A stretch of DNA of 38,517 nucleotides from Rhodospirillales bacterium (GCA_025359905.1 JANYDF010000105.1:1-38517), one strand, 5' to 3'; shown: positions 8,155 through 16,361, counted from the stretch's first letter. Program-made: numbers and translations. The notes: generated from the letters alone by a model not told the origin.

Positions 8155-9330
8155 ATGGCCGCCCGCACGCTGCACCGCATTCTGGCGTTGGATGATTTCG
8201 AACCGGCGGCGCGGCGCTATCTGCCGCGGCCGCTGTTCGGTTTTATCGCCGGAGCGGCCGAAACGGACTCTGCACTGCGCGGCAACCGCGCCGCATTCGC
8301 CGAGCACAGTTTCGTGCCGCGCACACTGGTGGATACCAAGGCGCGCAATACGGCCAAGGTATTGTTCGGGGAGACCTACACCGCGCCGTTCGGCATTCCG
8401 CCGATGGGCGCCACTGCCCTGCTCGCCTATCGCGGTGATCTCGTACTGGCGGCCGGCGCGGCTGCGGCGGGAATCCCATTCATCCTGTCCGGCTCATCGC
8501 TGATCCGGCTGGAGGACGTCGCGCGGGCTGGCGGCAAGCCATGGTTTCAGGCCTACCTGCCGGGTGATCCGGCGCGCATCGACGCGCTGGTGGATCGTGC
8601 GGCGGCAGCAGGTTACGGCACCTTCGTGCTCACTGTCGATGTGCCGGTCGGCGCGAACCGCGAAAACAACGTGCGCAACGGCTTCAGCCTGCCGCTGAAA
8701 CCCGGTGCGAGCTTGGCGTGGCAGGGCCTTACCCACCCGCGCTGGCTCTGGCACACGGCGGCGCAAACGTTGCTGCGCCACGGTATGCCGCATTTCGAAA
8801 ACATGATGGCCGAGCGTGGCCCGCCGATCCTTTCGAGCGCGATGGAGCGGCAGCTTGGCGCGCGCGAAACGCTGACGTGGCGGCACCTGGACCAAATCCG
8901 CAAACGCTGGCGTGGGCGCTTGGTGGTGAAAGGCATCCTTTCCCCGGAAGATGCCCGCATGGCGCGCGAAGCCGGTGCTGATGGCGTCATCGTCTCCAAT
9001 CATGGCGGCCGGCAGCTTGACTACGCCATCGCCCCGCTACGCGCGCTGCGGGGCGTGCGCGCGATGGCTGGCGACATGACGGTGATGCTGGACGGTGGGG
9101 TGCGCCGCGGCACGGATGTGTTGAAGGCGCTGGCGCTTGGCGCCGATTTCGTCTTTGTCGGCCGGCCAATGCTGTTCGCCGCTGCGATCGCGGGCGAAGC
9201 GGGCGTGGCGCGTGGCATCGCGCTATTGCGCGAAGAAATCAATCGCGACATGGCACTGCTTGGCATAACCTCGCTGGATCAGATGACCACGGCCTTGCTG
9301 ACCCCGGCCCCGGGCCCGCTGCACAGTTGA
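8155..9330 (+). CDS. FMN-dependent 2-hydroxyacid oxidase/dehydrogenase (LldD/glycolate oxidase family)
   Basis: A 391-residue alpha-hydroxyacid-oxidising flavoenzyme that converts an (S)-2-hydroxyacid to a 2-oxoacid. The beta/alpha barrel shows Tyr22 in RRYLPRPLFGFIAG, Lys259 in VVKGILSPEDA, and the catalytic SNHGGRQLD (His283, Arg286), plus the FMN-phosphate segment LDGGVRRGTDVLKALALGA (312-330). Length matches the family. The start at 8155 has AAGG eleven bases upstream. It is the first of three same-strand genes, 144 bp ahead of the CoA-transferase gene. L-lactate, glycolate, mandelate and longer hydroxyacids are all used by different members; this one cannot be assigned more narrowly. It may act as a second route for the hydroxyacid that the CoA-transferase is proposed to activate. 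Confidence 0.9.
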   Translation: MAARTLHRILALDDFEPAARRYLPRPLFGFIAGAAETDSALRGNRAAFAEHSFVPRTLVDTKARNTAKVLFGETYTAPFGIPPMGATALLAYRGDLVLAAGAAAAGIPFILSGSSLIRLEDVARAGGKPWFQAYLPGDPARIDALVDRAAAAGYGTFVLTVDVPVGANRENNVRNGFSLPLKPGASLAWQGLTHPRWLWHTAAQTLLRHGMPHFENMMAERGPPILSSAMERQLGARETLTWRHLDQIRKRWRGRLVVKGILSPEDARMAREAGADGVIVSNHGGRQLDYAIAPLRALRGVRAMAGDMTVMLDGGVRRGTDVLKALALGADFVFVGRPMLFAAAIAGEAGVARGIALLREEINRDMALLGITSLDQMTTALLTPAPGPLHS

Positions 9331-9474
9331 GCCGCCAAACGCATCGCACGCCAGGACGGTTGCGGAGTCCAAGGACGCCATGCAGTATGGCTGAGCCGGG
9401 CAACGCGATATCTTGCCCAGTTGCATCAACCACGCAAACAGCCGTGGAAAAGAACGACGCGGGAGCCACGGCAA

Positions 9475-10713
9475 ATGTTGGACGATACGCAAGAACAGCC
9501 GCACCGCGCCGCACTTGCCGGTGTGCGGGTGATCGACCTGACTCAGTTCGAGGCTGGCACGGCAGTCACCGAGACCCTGGCGTGGCTCGGCGCCGACGTC
9601 ATCAAGATCGAACCGCCCAATGGCGGCGAGCAGGGGCGAAGCGCGTCCACCGACCGGCCCGGCGCTGATTCCTACTATTTCCTGCTGCTGAATGCCAACA
9701 AACGCAGCGTCACGCTCAATTTGAAGCACACGCGTGGCAAAGCCATGCTGCGGCAGATGATCCCGCAAGCCGACATCTTCATCGAGAACTTCGCACCCGG
9801 CGCCATCGAACGGCTGGGCTTCGGCTACGGCGACGTTCGCACGCTCAACAAGCGCATTATCTACGCGCAGGTGAAGGGCTTCGGCGCAGGCAGCCCTTAC
9901 GAGAATTTCTTGAGCTTCGACATGATCGGCCAGGCAACAGGCGGTGTGATGAGCATTACAGGCGAAGCCGGTGCGCGGCCGCTCAAACCTGGCCCCACGC
10001 TCGGCGACACTGGCACTGGCTTGCACTGCGTGATTGGCATTCTTGCCGCGTTGTATCAGCGTGTTGCTACGGGCGAAGGACAGAAGGTGGAAGTGGCGAT
10101 GCAGGACGCCATGGTGAACTACTGCCGGATCGCCTACGCCAAACAACACGCGACCGGCGAGGCCTGCCCGCGCACCGGCAATCAAGTGGTACTGGGCACC
10201 ACCGCACCAAGCGAAGCCTATCGCTGCAAGGGCGATGGCGCCAACGATTACTGCTACGTCTACAGCACGCGCGCCAACAACACGCATTGGGAGCGATTGC
10301 TGCGCGTGATCGGCCGGGAGGATTTGCTGAGCGACCCGCGCTTCGATTCACCGAAAGGCCGCGCCGCCAACGTGGCAGCAATCGACGACATCATCGCGCC
10401 TTGGATGGCGCAGCACAGTAAGCACCAGGCGATGGATATTCTAGGCCGCGCCGGAGTGCCTGCTGGCGCAGTGATGGATACCAAGGAATTATCCGAGGAC
10501 GCTTACCTGCGCTCGCGCGGCGTATTTGTCACCGTGGAGCATCCGGTGCGCGGCGCGTTCACCATGCCGGGCTGGCCGGTCAAGATGTCCAACTCGCATG
10601 TGCCGGTCACCGCCGCACCGCTGCTGGGCGCACATAATGCAGCGGTGTTCAAAGATTGGCTGGGCATCAACGAACAAGAACTAGCCGAACTACAGGCCAG
10701 TGGCGTTATCTAG
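9475..10713 (+). CDS. Class III (CaiB/BaiF/Frc) CoA-transferase
   Basis: A 412-residue family III acyl-CoA transferase, moving CoA between carboxylic acids through an aspartyl-CoA thioester. It opens with GVRVIDLTQFEAGTAVTE and has the NKRSVTLNL and ENFAPGAIERLG segments. The catalytic aspartate corresponding to Asp169 of formyl-CoA transferase is Asp178 in LGDTGTGLH. The start is ATG 9475 with GGGAG nine bases upstream; an in-frame ATG at 9421 has no ribosome site. The ThDP enzyme starts 16 bp downstream, so the two are almost certainly one operon. The pairing of a formyl-CoA-transferase relative with an oxalyl-CoA decarboxylase/hydroxyacyl-CoA lyase relative points to formyl-CoA as CoA donor (inference); succinyl-CoA or acetyl-CoA donors are also known in the family. 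Confidence 0.88.
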   Translation: MLDDTQEQPHRAALAGVRVIDLTQFEAGTAVTETLAWLGADVIKIEPPNGGEQGRSASTDRPGADSYYFLLLNANKRSVTLNLKHTRGKAMLRQMIPQADIFIENFAPGAIERLGFGYGDVRTLNKRIIYAQVKGFGAGSPYENFLSFDMIGQATGGVMSITGEAGARPLKPGPTLGDTGTGLHCVIGILAALYQRVATGEGQKVEVAMQDAMVNYCRIAYAKQHATGEACPRTGNQVVLGTTAPSEAYRCKGDGANDYCYVYSTRANNTHWERLLRVIGREDLLSDPRFDSPKGRAANVAAIDDIIAPWMAQHSKHQAMDILGRAGVPAGAVMDTKELSEDAYLRSRGVFVTVEHPVRGAFTMPGWPVKMSNSHVPVTAAPLLGAHNAAVFKDWLGINEQELAELQASGVI

Positions 10714-10729
10714 CATTCGGGAGACGGCT

Positions 10730-12376
10730 ATGCGTATCAACGGCTCCGAAATCCTTGCCCGCGCGTTGCAGCAGCAGGGGGTCGATACTTTCTTTTTCAT
10801 CATGGGCGCGCCGATGCTTGCCGTGGAAAGTGCGGCCCTGCGGCTGGGTCTGCGCGGGATCGACGTGCGGCACGAACAAGCGGCGGCCATGGCGGCACAT
10901 GCCTATGCGCGGCTGCGCAATCGGCCCGGCGTCTGCATGGCGGCGTCTGGGCCGGGCACGACGAACTTGGTCACCGGCGTTGCCCATGCCTGGGCCGACG
11001 GCGTGCCGATCATAGCCCTCGGCGGCTCAGCTCCGGCCTCCAGCAGCGGGCGCGGCGTATTTCAGGAAATCGACCAGTTGGCGATCATGCAACCGTGCAC
11101 CAAATGGGCAGCGCGGGTGCATCACCCGCAGCGGATTCCGGAATTGCTGAATATCGCCATGCGCACCGCGATGTCGGGCAAGCCCGGCCCGGTCTATCTT
11201 GACCTACCGGGCGACGTGCTGTTTCAGGAGGTCGAAGAAGACAGCATCGTCTGGCCAGCGCCGTGGAACCCAGCGCAGCAGCCGCGCCCGGCGGCGTCCG
11301 AGGCCGATGTCGCCACTGTCCTGGCGCTGTTGCAGAGCGCTCGGCAGCCCGCGCTGATCTCAGGCAGCGGCGTCATGTGGTCGGGCGCCGAACGGGCACT
11401 GCAAGATTTCGTCGAGGTGGCCGGCATCCCATTTTATACCACGCCGCAAGGGCGGGGCGTCATTCCTGAAGATCATGAATATTGCTACCTCACCGCGCGA
11501 TCCACCGCATTTCGCGATGCTGACCTCATATTGGTTGTCGGCACGCGATTGAACTACGTCATCAGCCACGCCGCGCCGCCACGCTTCAACGCCGCTGCCA
11601 AGCTGATTCGCATCGACATTGACCCTGACGAGATTGCTGGCAGCCCAAGGCTGGACTGCGGCATTGCCGGCGATGCCCGCACCGTGCTGCAACAATTAAC
11701 GGCGGCGTCGCGCGGAACGTTATCGCCGGAAAGCTATCGCCCGTGGCGCGACCGGCTGCGCGGCCAGAACGACAGCAAGGCCGCCGAGCAGGAACGCCTC
11801 ATTTCCTCAGGCGCAGAACCAATTCACCCGCTGCGCCTCTGCAAGGAAGTGCGCGACGTGCTGGACCGCGATGCGATCCTCTGCGTCGATGGTCAGGAAA
11901 TCCTCAATTTCGGGCGTCAGGCCATCCCCACCTTCGTGGCCGGGCACCGGATGAATTCCGGCGTGTTCGGCACCATGGGCGTCGGAATGCCATTTGGCGT
12001 CGGCGCCAAGGCGGCTGCGCCGGACACGCAAGTTGTGGTGTTGCACGGCGATGGTTCGTTCGGCCTGAACGCGATGGAATTCGATACCGCCGTGCGGCAC
12101 AAGCTTCCGCTATTGGTGGTCATCAGCAACAATGGCGGCTGGACCGCCGACCCCAAGCGCGAAAAGCCGGGCCGTGATCTGGGCTACACGCGCTACGATA
12201 AACTGGCCGAAGCGCTCGGCGGCTACGGCGAATATGTCGAGCAGCCGGACAACATTCGCCCTGCCCTGCTCCGTGCATTGGCGCAGGTCGCTGCGGGCGT
12301 GCCGGCGCTGGTGAACGTGCGCACCGACCCGAACGCGCGCGCCGCAACGGTGGCGTTTACGAATTACGCGACCTAA
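10730..12376 (+). CDS. ThDP-dependent enzyme, 2-hydroxyacyl-CoA lyase / oxalyl-CoA decarboxylase type
   Basis: A 548-residue thiamin-diphosphate enzyme of the acetolactate synthase superfamily. The cofactor-activating glutamate is Glu49 in DVRHEQAAAMAAHAYAR, and the ThDP/Mg motif runs from GDGS (440-443) to NN (467-468). The central domain carries VVGTRLNYVISH and RIDIDPDEI (about 269-302); the GxRLN...H pattern is typical of oxalyl-CoA decarboxylase and 2-hydroxyacyl-CoA lyase rather than acetolactate synthase. Such enzymes split 2-hydroxyacyl-CoA to an aldehyde and formyl-CoA, or oxalyl-CoA to formyl-CoA and CO2. The start is ATG 10730 with GGGAG six bases upstream. The coupled CoA-transferase gene supports an acyl-CoA substrate. 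The stop codon's last base is the first base of a miniature inverted-repeat element. Confidence 0.85.
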   Translation: MRINGSEILARALQQQGVDTFFFIMGAPMLAVESAALRLGLRGIDVRHEQAAAMAAHAYARLRNRPGVCMAASGPGTTNLVTGVAHAWADGVPIIALGGSAPASSSGRGVFQEIDQLAIMQPCTKWAARVHHPQRIPELLNIAMRTAMSGKPGPVYLDLPGDVLFQEVEEDSIVWPAPWNPAQQPRPAASEADVATVLALLQSARQPALISGSGVMWSGAERALQDFVEVAGIPFYTTPQGRGVIPEDHEYCYLTARSTAFRDADLILVVGTRLNYVISHAAPPRFNAAAKLIRIDIDPDEIAGSPRLDCGIAGDARTVLQQLTAASRGTLSPESYRPWRDRLRGQNDSKAAEQERLISSGAEPIHPLRLCKEVRDVLDRDAILCVDGQEILNFGRQAIPTFVAGHRMNSGVFGTMGVGMPFGVGAKAAAPDTQVVVLHGDGSFGLNAMEFDTAVRHKLPLLVVISNNGGWTADPKREKPGRDLGYTRYDKLAEALGGYGEYVEQPDNIRPALLRALAQVAAGVPALVNVRTDPNARAATVAFTNYAT

Positions 12377-12547
12377 TACCAAATCTCGTGTGAGAGAACC
12401 CATGATCCATTCGATCGTCATCGCCGGGCTTGACCCGGCGATCCATGCCAACGCTCGGTGTTAGACGCGAGATGCTCTGTGCGGCGCCATGGATTGCCGG
12501 GTCAAGCCCGGCAACGACGATGAGTCTGGGTCAGCGAGATTTGGTAT
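12376..12547. repeat. 172-bp miniature inverted-repeat element (MITE-like) with nested palindromes
   Basis: The ends are perfect 13-bp inverted repeats: ATACCAAATCTCG at 12376-12388 and its complement at 12535-12547. Inside are two 34-nt arms (12414-12447 and 12488-12521) that are reverse complements with three mismatches; each contains its own palindrome GCCGGGCTTGACCCGGC. The loop is about 40 nt. There is no coding capacity, and no clear target-site duplication is visible. GCCGGG...CCCGGC palindromes of this kind are common dispersed intergenic repeats in alphaproteobacteria. The transcript could form a long hairpin and might act as a terminator for the ThDP gene. It occupies about half of the 359-bp gap between the ThDP gene and the next gene; the remainder (12548-12735) shows only one hairpin. 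Confidence 0.75.
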
Positions 12548-12684
12548 AACTGGCACGTTGGTCAGCCCGTCCTCGCGCGCAGGCGGCAGTGCACAACCGC
12601 ACACTGTGACGCCGTCGACTGCATCGACAAAAAGCAAGTCCAGTGATCGGCCAGATTTTCAATTGCGTTTCTGCCGCAACAGTA

Positions 12685-12711
12685 CGCCCCGCCAGACGAG
12701 CTGGCGGGGCG
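12685..12711 (-). terminator. Strong hairpin after the LLM oxidoreductase gene
   Basis: A perfect 11-bp stem (CGCCCCGCCAG at 12685-12695, CTGGCGGGGCG at 12701-12711) with a 5-nt loop, located 24 bp past the minus-strand stop at 12736. It lacks a good U-tract on the minus strand. It sits between convergent genes and may serve both directions. Confidence 0.5.
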
Positions 12712-12735
12712 CCGGAAAAGCGGCAAGCAACCTGC

Positions 12736-13839
12736 TCAGTCCGCCGCTTGCTTGGTGGCCATGTGCTGGCCAAGCCGTGGCATGACCTGCTCGGCAAGCA
12801 GCCGCATCGACTTGCGGTGCAATGCGGCGTTGTCCCAATCCTTGTGGGTCATCAGCAGCGTGCCGAACCAGCCGATCTCGTCGATCAACGCAATCAATTG
12901 ATCGAGCACGCGCTGCGGGCTGCCGGAGATCACCATCATTTCCAGCATCTTCTGCACTGTCAGCTCAGAATCCGGCATCGCCAGATCGCGCTTGAATATT
13001 TTGGTCATCTTGTAGGTCGACAGATTGTCGCGCAGGTATTGATAGTACCAGCCTGCGCTGCACGCATCGTTGCTGAGGTACTCGGCGGCTTCCTGATCGG
13101 TGTCGGTACAGATGATGCTACGCGCCACCCGCCAATTCGCCCGATCCGCACGCTTGCCAGCCGCCGCCGCGCCCTCGGCGTACGATTGCCAATGGCTCAG
13201 CACTTGGTTGCTTGGGGTGAAATTGGCCGAGATCAAACCCCAGCCTTGCTCGCCAGCGAGCTTAGCCGTGGTCGAGTTCGGGCTCATGGCAGAGACTGCC
13301 AGCTGCGGAAACGGCTTCTGGAACGGCTTCAGCATCGGGCCGATGCCCAGACGCGGCTGCATCTGCTTATCGACGACGACGTTCCAGTACTTGCCTTTGA
13401 TATTGTACGGCGCGTCGGTGCTCCAGATTTCGTGGATCATCCGCACCGATTCGACCATCATCTCGCCGCGGTTCTTGTCGAACGTCTCGAACAACTCGAA
13501 ATCCGAGCCAAGTCCGCCCGGGCCGACGCCCATGATAAAGCGGCCTTCGGCCAGATGGTCGAACTGCGCCACGTCGCCCGCGATTTGCGCAGGGTGATGC
13601 TGCGGCAGGTTCAGCACGCCAGTGGCAAACTTGATGCGCTTTGTTTGAGCGATCAGTGTCGCCATGAATTGCAACGGATTGGCGATGGGCTCCGTCTTGC
13701 AGGAATAATGCTCGCCGACCCAAGCTTCGTCATAGCCAAGCTGGTCGGCCAACAGGATGGATTCGCGATCCTCCTTCAGCACAGTCAGGTAATCCCGGTT
13801 GGGATCGTGTAACGGCATCATGAAAAGGCCGAGCTGCAT
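12736..13839 (-). CDS. LLM-class (bacterial luciferase-like) flavin-dependent oxidoreductase
   Basis: A 367-residue member of the luciferase-like monooxygenase superfamily, a TIM-barrel enzyme using reduced flavin and O2 to oxygenate or oxidise an organic substrate. The N-terminal strand GLFMMPLHDP, the ADQLGYDEAWVGEHY segment (around residues 31-45), RIKFATGVLNLPQHHP and the AEGRFIMGVGPGGLGSDFE stretch are family landmarks. The start ATG 13839 has GGAGGA eight bases upstream. It lies 43 bp downstream of the PRISE-type reductase gene, with a hairpin between, so both are probably co-transcribed. Reported reactions in the superfamily include Baeyer-Villiger oxidation, alkane or sulfonate oxidation and epoxidation; nothing here decides among them. 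A partner flavin reductase is not encoded in the window. Confidence 0.85.
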   Translation of the reverse strand: MQLGLFMMPLHDPNRDYLTVLKEDRESILLADQLGYDEAWVGEHYSCKTEPIANPLQFMATLIAQTKRIKFATGVLNLPQHHPAQIAGDVAQFDHLAEGRFIMGVGPGGLGSDFELFETFDKNRGEMMVESVRMIHEIWSTDAPYNIKGKYWNVVVDKQMQPRLGIGPMLKPFQKPFPQLAVSAMSPNSTTAKLAGEQGWGLISANFTPSNQVLSHWQSYAEGAAAAGKRADRANWRVARSIICTDTDQEAAEYLSNDACSAGWYYQYLRDNLSTYKMTKIFKRDLAMPDSELTVQKMLEMMVISGSPQRVLDQLIALIDEIGWFGTLLMTHKDWDNAALHRKSMRLLAEQVMPRLGQHMATKQAAD

Positions 13840-13868
13840 GATGGTGTTCCTCCGCTCTTGTTACCGCT

Positions 13869-13888
13869 GCCTAGCCTATCGGCTAGGC
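13869..13888 (-). other. Intercistronic hairpin over the reductase stop codon
   Basis: An 8-bp perfect stem GCCTAGCC/GGCTAGGC with a TATC loop. It includes the stop codon of the upstream reductase gene and ends 30 bp before the LLM gene start. It may tune relative expression by partial termination or mRNA end protection; no U-tract is present. Confidence 0.4.
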
Positions 13889-14965
13889 GCGGGGAATGAC
13901 ATTTTCGTCCCGTAGTACCTGGAATAGTTCGAGGAACCGTTCCTCGCTGTCCAGTGTTTCAGTAAATCCGGCGCGCATCCGCTTGCCGTCCGAAAACAGC
14001 ACGTCCCAATCGGAATGGAACGTAAAATCGCCAAACTCCCACGCCGCCATGCTGTCGTACGATTGCTGGCGCAAGCCATGCTTGGCCACGATACGGTCCC
14101 ACACCGGAGCTTTGTCGGCCATGAACGCAGTGAGCGGGATATGCAGCGGCTGGCCGAGCTTCATGCCAAAGAAATCCGCAAAGCGCGGCCAAATCTGTTC
14201 AAAGCGAAACGCATCGCCATTGGTGACATTGAACGCCTCGTTGGCGGCATGTGGCGATGTGGCCGCCCATACCTGCGCGCGCGCCAGCAAATCGGCGTCA
14301 GTCACCTGCATCAGCGTGTGATACGATAGTCGGCTGCCGGGATAGACCAGCGGCAGACCAAGCTCCTTGGACACTGCCGCGTAAACTCCAATCAGATTCA
14401 ACAAGTTCAGCGGGTTGCCCGCCGAGAAACCTAAGACGGACTCAGGCCGCAAAGCACTCCAGCTCCAAGCTCTGCCGATCTGCAAGGCCCGCAAGTAGTC
14501 TTCCTGATCGTAGTAGAAATTCGGCGGCATATGGCGCGGGTCGGATTCCTTGGCCGGGGTCTTGAAGCCCCTGATATGGCGGCCGTAGGCTTTGCCGCCC
14601 TGCATCAGCACAATGCGGCGCAGGTGCGGTGCAAGCGGTTCAACAACGTCGACGGCATTGCGCAGCAGGGCCAAATTGCGCTGCGTGTTCGACGCCGCCA
14701 GCCCGCCATCCAGCCCAGCGTAGAAGATATGCGTCACCCCAGTCAGCCCGGACAAGCGATCGCGCGCCTGCTCTGGGTCCAGCAAATCGACCGAAATAAA
14801 CTGCGCGCGCGACACGAAATCCGGGGATCGGCGCGACAGCGCCACGACATCCCAATCTGGCAGCGCGGACAAATGACCAACGAGGTTGCGGCCAATCACA
14901 CCCGCGCCGCCAACCACCAGCGCCGTGTTGCGGACCGGGTCGCCGCCCAGTTCAGCCATCGGCAT
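13883..14965 (-). CDS. PRISE-family SDR (progesterone 5-beta-reductase/iridoid synthase-like enone reductase)
   Basis: A 360-residue NAD(P)-binding protein of the extended SDR class. The Rossmann loop is VVGGAGVIGRNLV (17-29). Instead of the usual YxxxK it has MQGGKAYG (Lys125) and PNFYYDQED (Tyr151/Tyr152), the arrangement I know from the PRISE group, plant progesterone 5-beta-reductases and iridoid synthases that reduce activated C=C bonds with NADPH. The later SWSALRPESVLGFSAGNP and SYHTLMQVTDADLLA segments also fit. The start is ATG 14965 with GGAGGAGG seven bases upstream, preferred over the ATG at 14995. It is upstream of the LLM oxidoreductase gene and divergent from the second ABC importer. 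The real substrate may be any small enone; annotators often call such genes simply NAD-dependent epimerase. Confidence 0.8.
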   Translation of the reverse strand: MPMAELGGDPVRNTALVVGGAGVIGRNLVGHLSALPDWDVVALSRRSPDFVSRAQFISVDLLDPEQARDRLSGLTGVTHIFYAGLDGGLAASNTQRNLALLRNAVDVVEPLAPHLRRIVLMQGGKAYGRHIRGFKTPAKESDPRHMPPNFYYDQEDYLRALQIGRAWSWSALRPESVLGFSAGNPLNLLNLIGVYAAVSKELGLPLVYPGSRLSYHTLMQVTDADLLARAQVWAATSPHAANEAFNVTNGDAFRFEQIWPRFADFFGMKLGQPLHIPLTAFMADKAPVWDRIVAKHGLRQQSYDSMAAWEFGDFTFHSDWDVLFSDGKRMRAGFTETLDSEERFLELFQVLRDENVIPRA

Positions 14966-15106
14966 ACGAATACCTCCTCCCGCCACCCAGGCCACGCTGC
15001 CGCCAGCGGCAGCATGCGGGCTTCATTGTTCGGGCTTCTTATCATCACGCTGACATGTGCCGGCCCCGGCTGTCCAGACCGGCGGCCAAGGCCTCGGCCG
15101 CAAAAA

Positions 15107-15130
15107 GGGATAGCAGCATTGCCCTATCCC
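15107..15130. promoter_or_regulatory. Inverted repeat upstream of second ABC importer, possible operator
   Basis: GGGATAG (15107-15113) and CTATCCC (15124-15130) form a perfect 7-bp inverted repeat with a 10-bp spacer, in the 278-bp divergent region between the PRISE reductase and the binding-protein gene, 113 bp before the latter's start codon. The size and spacing fit a dimeric repressor site, but no regulator gene is nearby. Elsewhere in this region I see no convincing -35/-10 pair. Confidence 0.3.
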
Positions 15131-15243
15131 CTTGCACACGGCGAAGATATTCCCGCATGATCGGATCAGCCAAAGCGACGGATGCGATAATCCGGCGGAT
15201 AACGGCTGGTCACCGGCAAAAATGCCGGAACGGGGGAAACAGT

Positions 15244-16350
15244 ATGAAACACAAGACAGGCGTGTTGCGTCTAGTTCTGGCTGCTGGAGTGGCCGGTGGT
15301 CTGGCCCTCAGCGCGCAGACCGCGAACGCGGCGGAAACATATAATCCGCAGTGCTTCAAGCCGGGCAACAACAAGGTGATGCAGCAGAAGGCCAAACCGG
15401 GGCCGTACAAGATCGCCTTGGCGAACGGGTTCGCGGGCAATTCCTGGCGCATTCAAATGATCCAGGGCCTCAAGGCCTGGGCAGAAAAGCCGGAAAACAA
15501 AAAGGATATCAAAGAGCTCAAGATCATCTCGACCGGGACAGACGTCGCGGCCCAGATTGGCGCAATCGATAACCTCATTGCCGCCGGCTACGACGCAATC
15601 GTCACCATTGCAGTGAACCCGACGGCGTTCGGGCCGGTGATCAAGCAAGCCAAGAAGGCCGGCGTGGTGCTGGTGCCGTTCGATAACGTGCTCGATACCG
15701 ATCAGGTCATCCAAGTCACCGAACCGCAGTTGGAACTTGAGACTGTCAAGGCGCAGTACGTTTACGACAACATGCCAGAAAAGAAGGGCAAGATCCTTGA
15801 GATCCGTGGGCTGCCGGGCAACTCGGTGGACCGCGACCGCTCGATCGGCATGCACAGCGTGTTCGACAATAAGCCGGGCATTGAAGTGATCACCGTCGTC
15901 GGCAACTGGGACGATGGCACCGTGCAGAAGGTGGTCAGCGACGCCATCGCCACGCACGGCCAGTTCGCTGGCATGGTAACCCAGCACGGCGCCACCGGGC
16001 TCATCAACGCGCTGAACGACGCCAAGCATCCGAAGATTCCGCTGGGCACGTCCGGCGAAAATGGCTCGCTGAAGATGATTCATGACCAGGGCTGGAGCGC
16101 CATCGCGCGCGTGCAGTCGCCGATGCTGGCCGTGGTGGCCGCCGAAGCAGCGATCGCGGAATTACAAGGCCAGCCGGTACCGCAGTTGATCGAACTGCCG
16201 GTGCCGACAGTGCTGTCGAAGGATCTGAAAGATGGCGTGAACTACTCCAGTTCCGCGCCGGATAACTTCCAGGCAGGCGCCGATATCCCGCCCTGCGGCG
16301 CGGTTGTCCCCATCGACACGATGCTGAAGCAGACCCCCGACAACACCTAA
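15244..16350 (+). CDS. Periplasmic sugar-type ABC substrate-binding protein (second importer)
   Basis: A 368-residue Peripla_BP_4-type binding protein. The start is ATG 15244 with GGGGGAA upstream, and a signal peptide covers about residues 1-29 (basic KHK, hydrophobic core, cleavage near ANA before AETYNPQ). The mature protein has the expected PYKIALANGFAGNSWRIQ first strand, the IDNLIAAGYDAIVTIAVNP segment and a VLVPFDNVLDTD hinge region. It contains only two cysteines, Cys37 near the N-terminus and Cys351 near the C-terminus, likely a disulfide in the periplasm. It is the first gene of a binding protein-ATPase-fused permease operon; a strong hairpin separates it from the ATPase gene. The ligand is unknown. 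Confidence 0.9.
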   Translation: MKHKTGVLRLVLAAGVAGGLALSAQTANAAETYNPQCFKPGNNKVMQQKAKPGPYKIALANGFAGNSWRIQMIQGLKAWAEKPENKKDIKELKIISTGTDVAAQIGAIDNLIAAGYDAIVTIAVNPTAFGPVIKQAKKAGVVLVPFDNVLDTDQVIQVTEPQLELETVKAQYVYDNMPEKKGKILEIRGLPGNSVDRDRSIGMHSVFDNKPGIEVITVVGNWDDGTVQKVVSDAIATHGQFAGMVTQHGATGLINALNDAKHPKIPLGTSGENGSLKMIHDQGWSAIARVQSPMLAVVAAEAAIAELQGQPVPQLIELPVPTVLSKDLKDGVNYSSSAPDNFQAGADIPPCGAVVPIDTMLKQTPDNT

Positions 16351-16361
16351 GCTTGACGATG

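Noticed and set aside
6415-8307. Longer aldehyde dehydrogenase starting at 8307
   Set aside because: The extra N-terminal stretch is Arg/Cys-rich without family similarity and would overlap the start of the divergent FMN oxidase gene; ATG 7911 has a strong ribosome site.
10730-12376. ThDP gene as acetolactate synthase (branched-chain amino acid synthesis)
   Set aside because: There is no small regulatory subunit gene next to it, the GTRLN...H motif fits acyl-CoA-acting relatives better, and it is coupled to a CoA-transferase gene.
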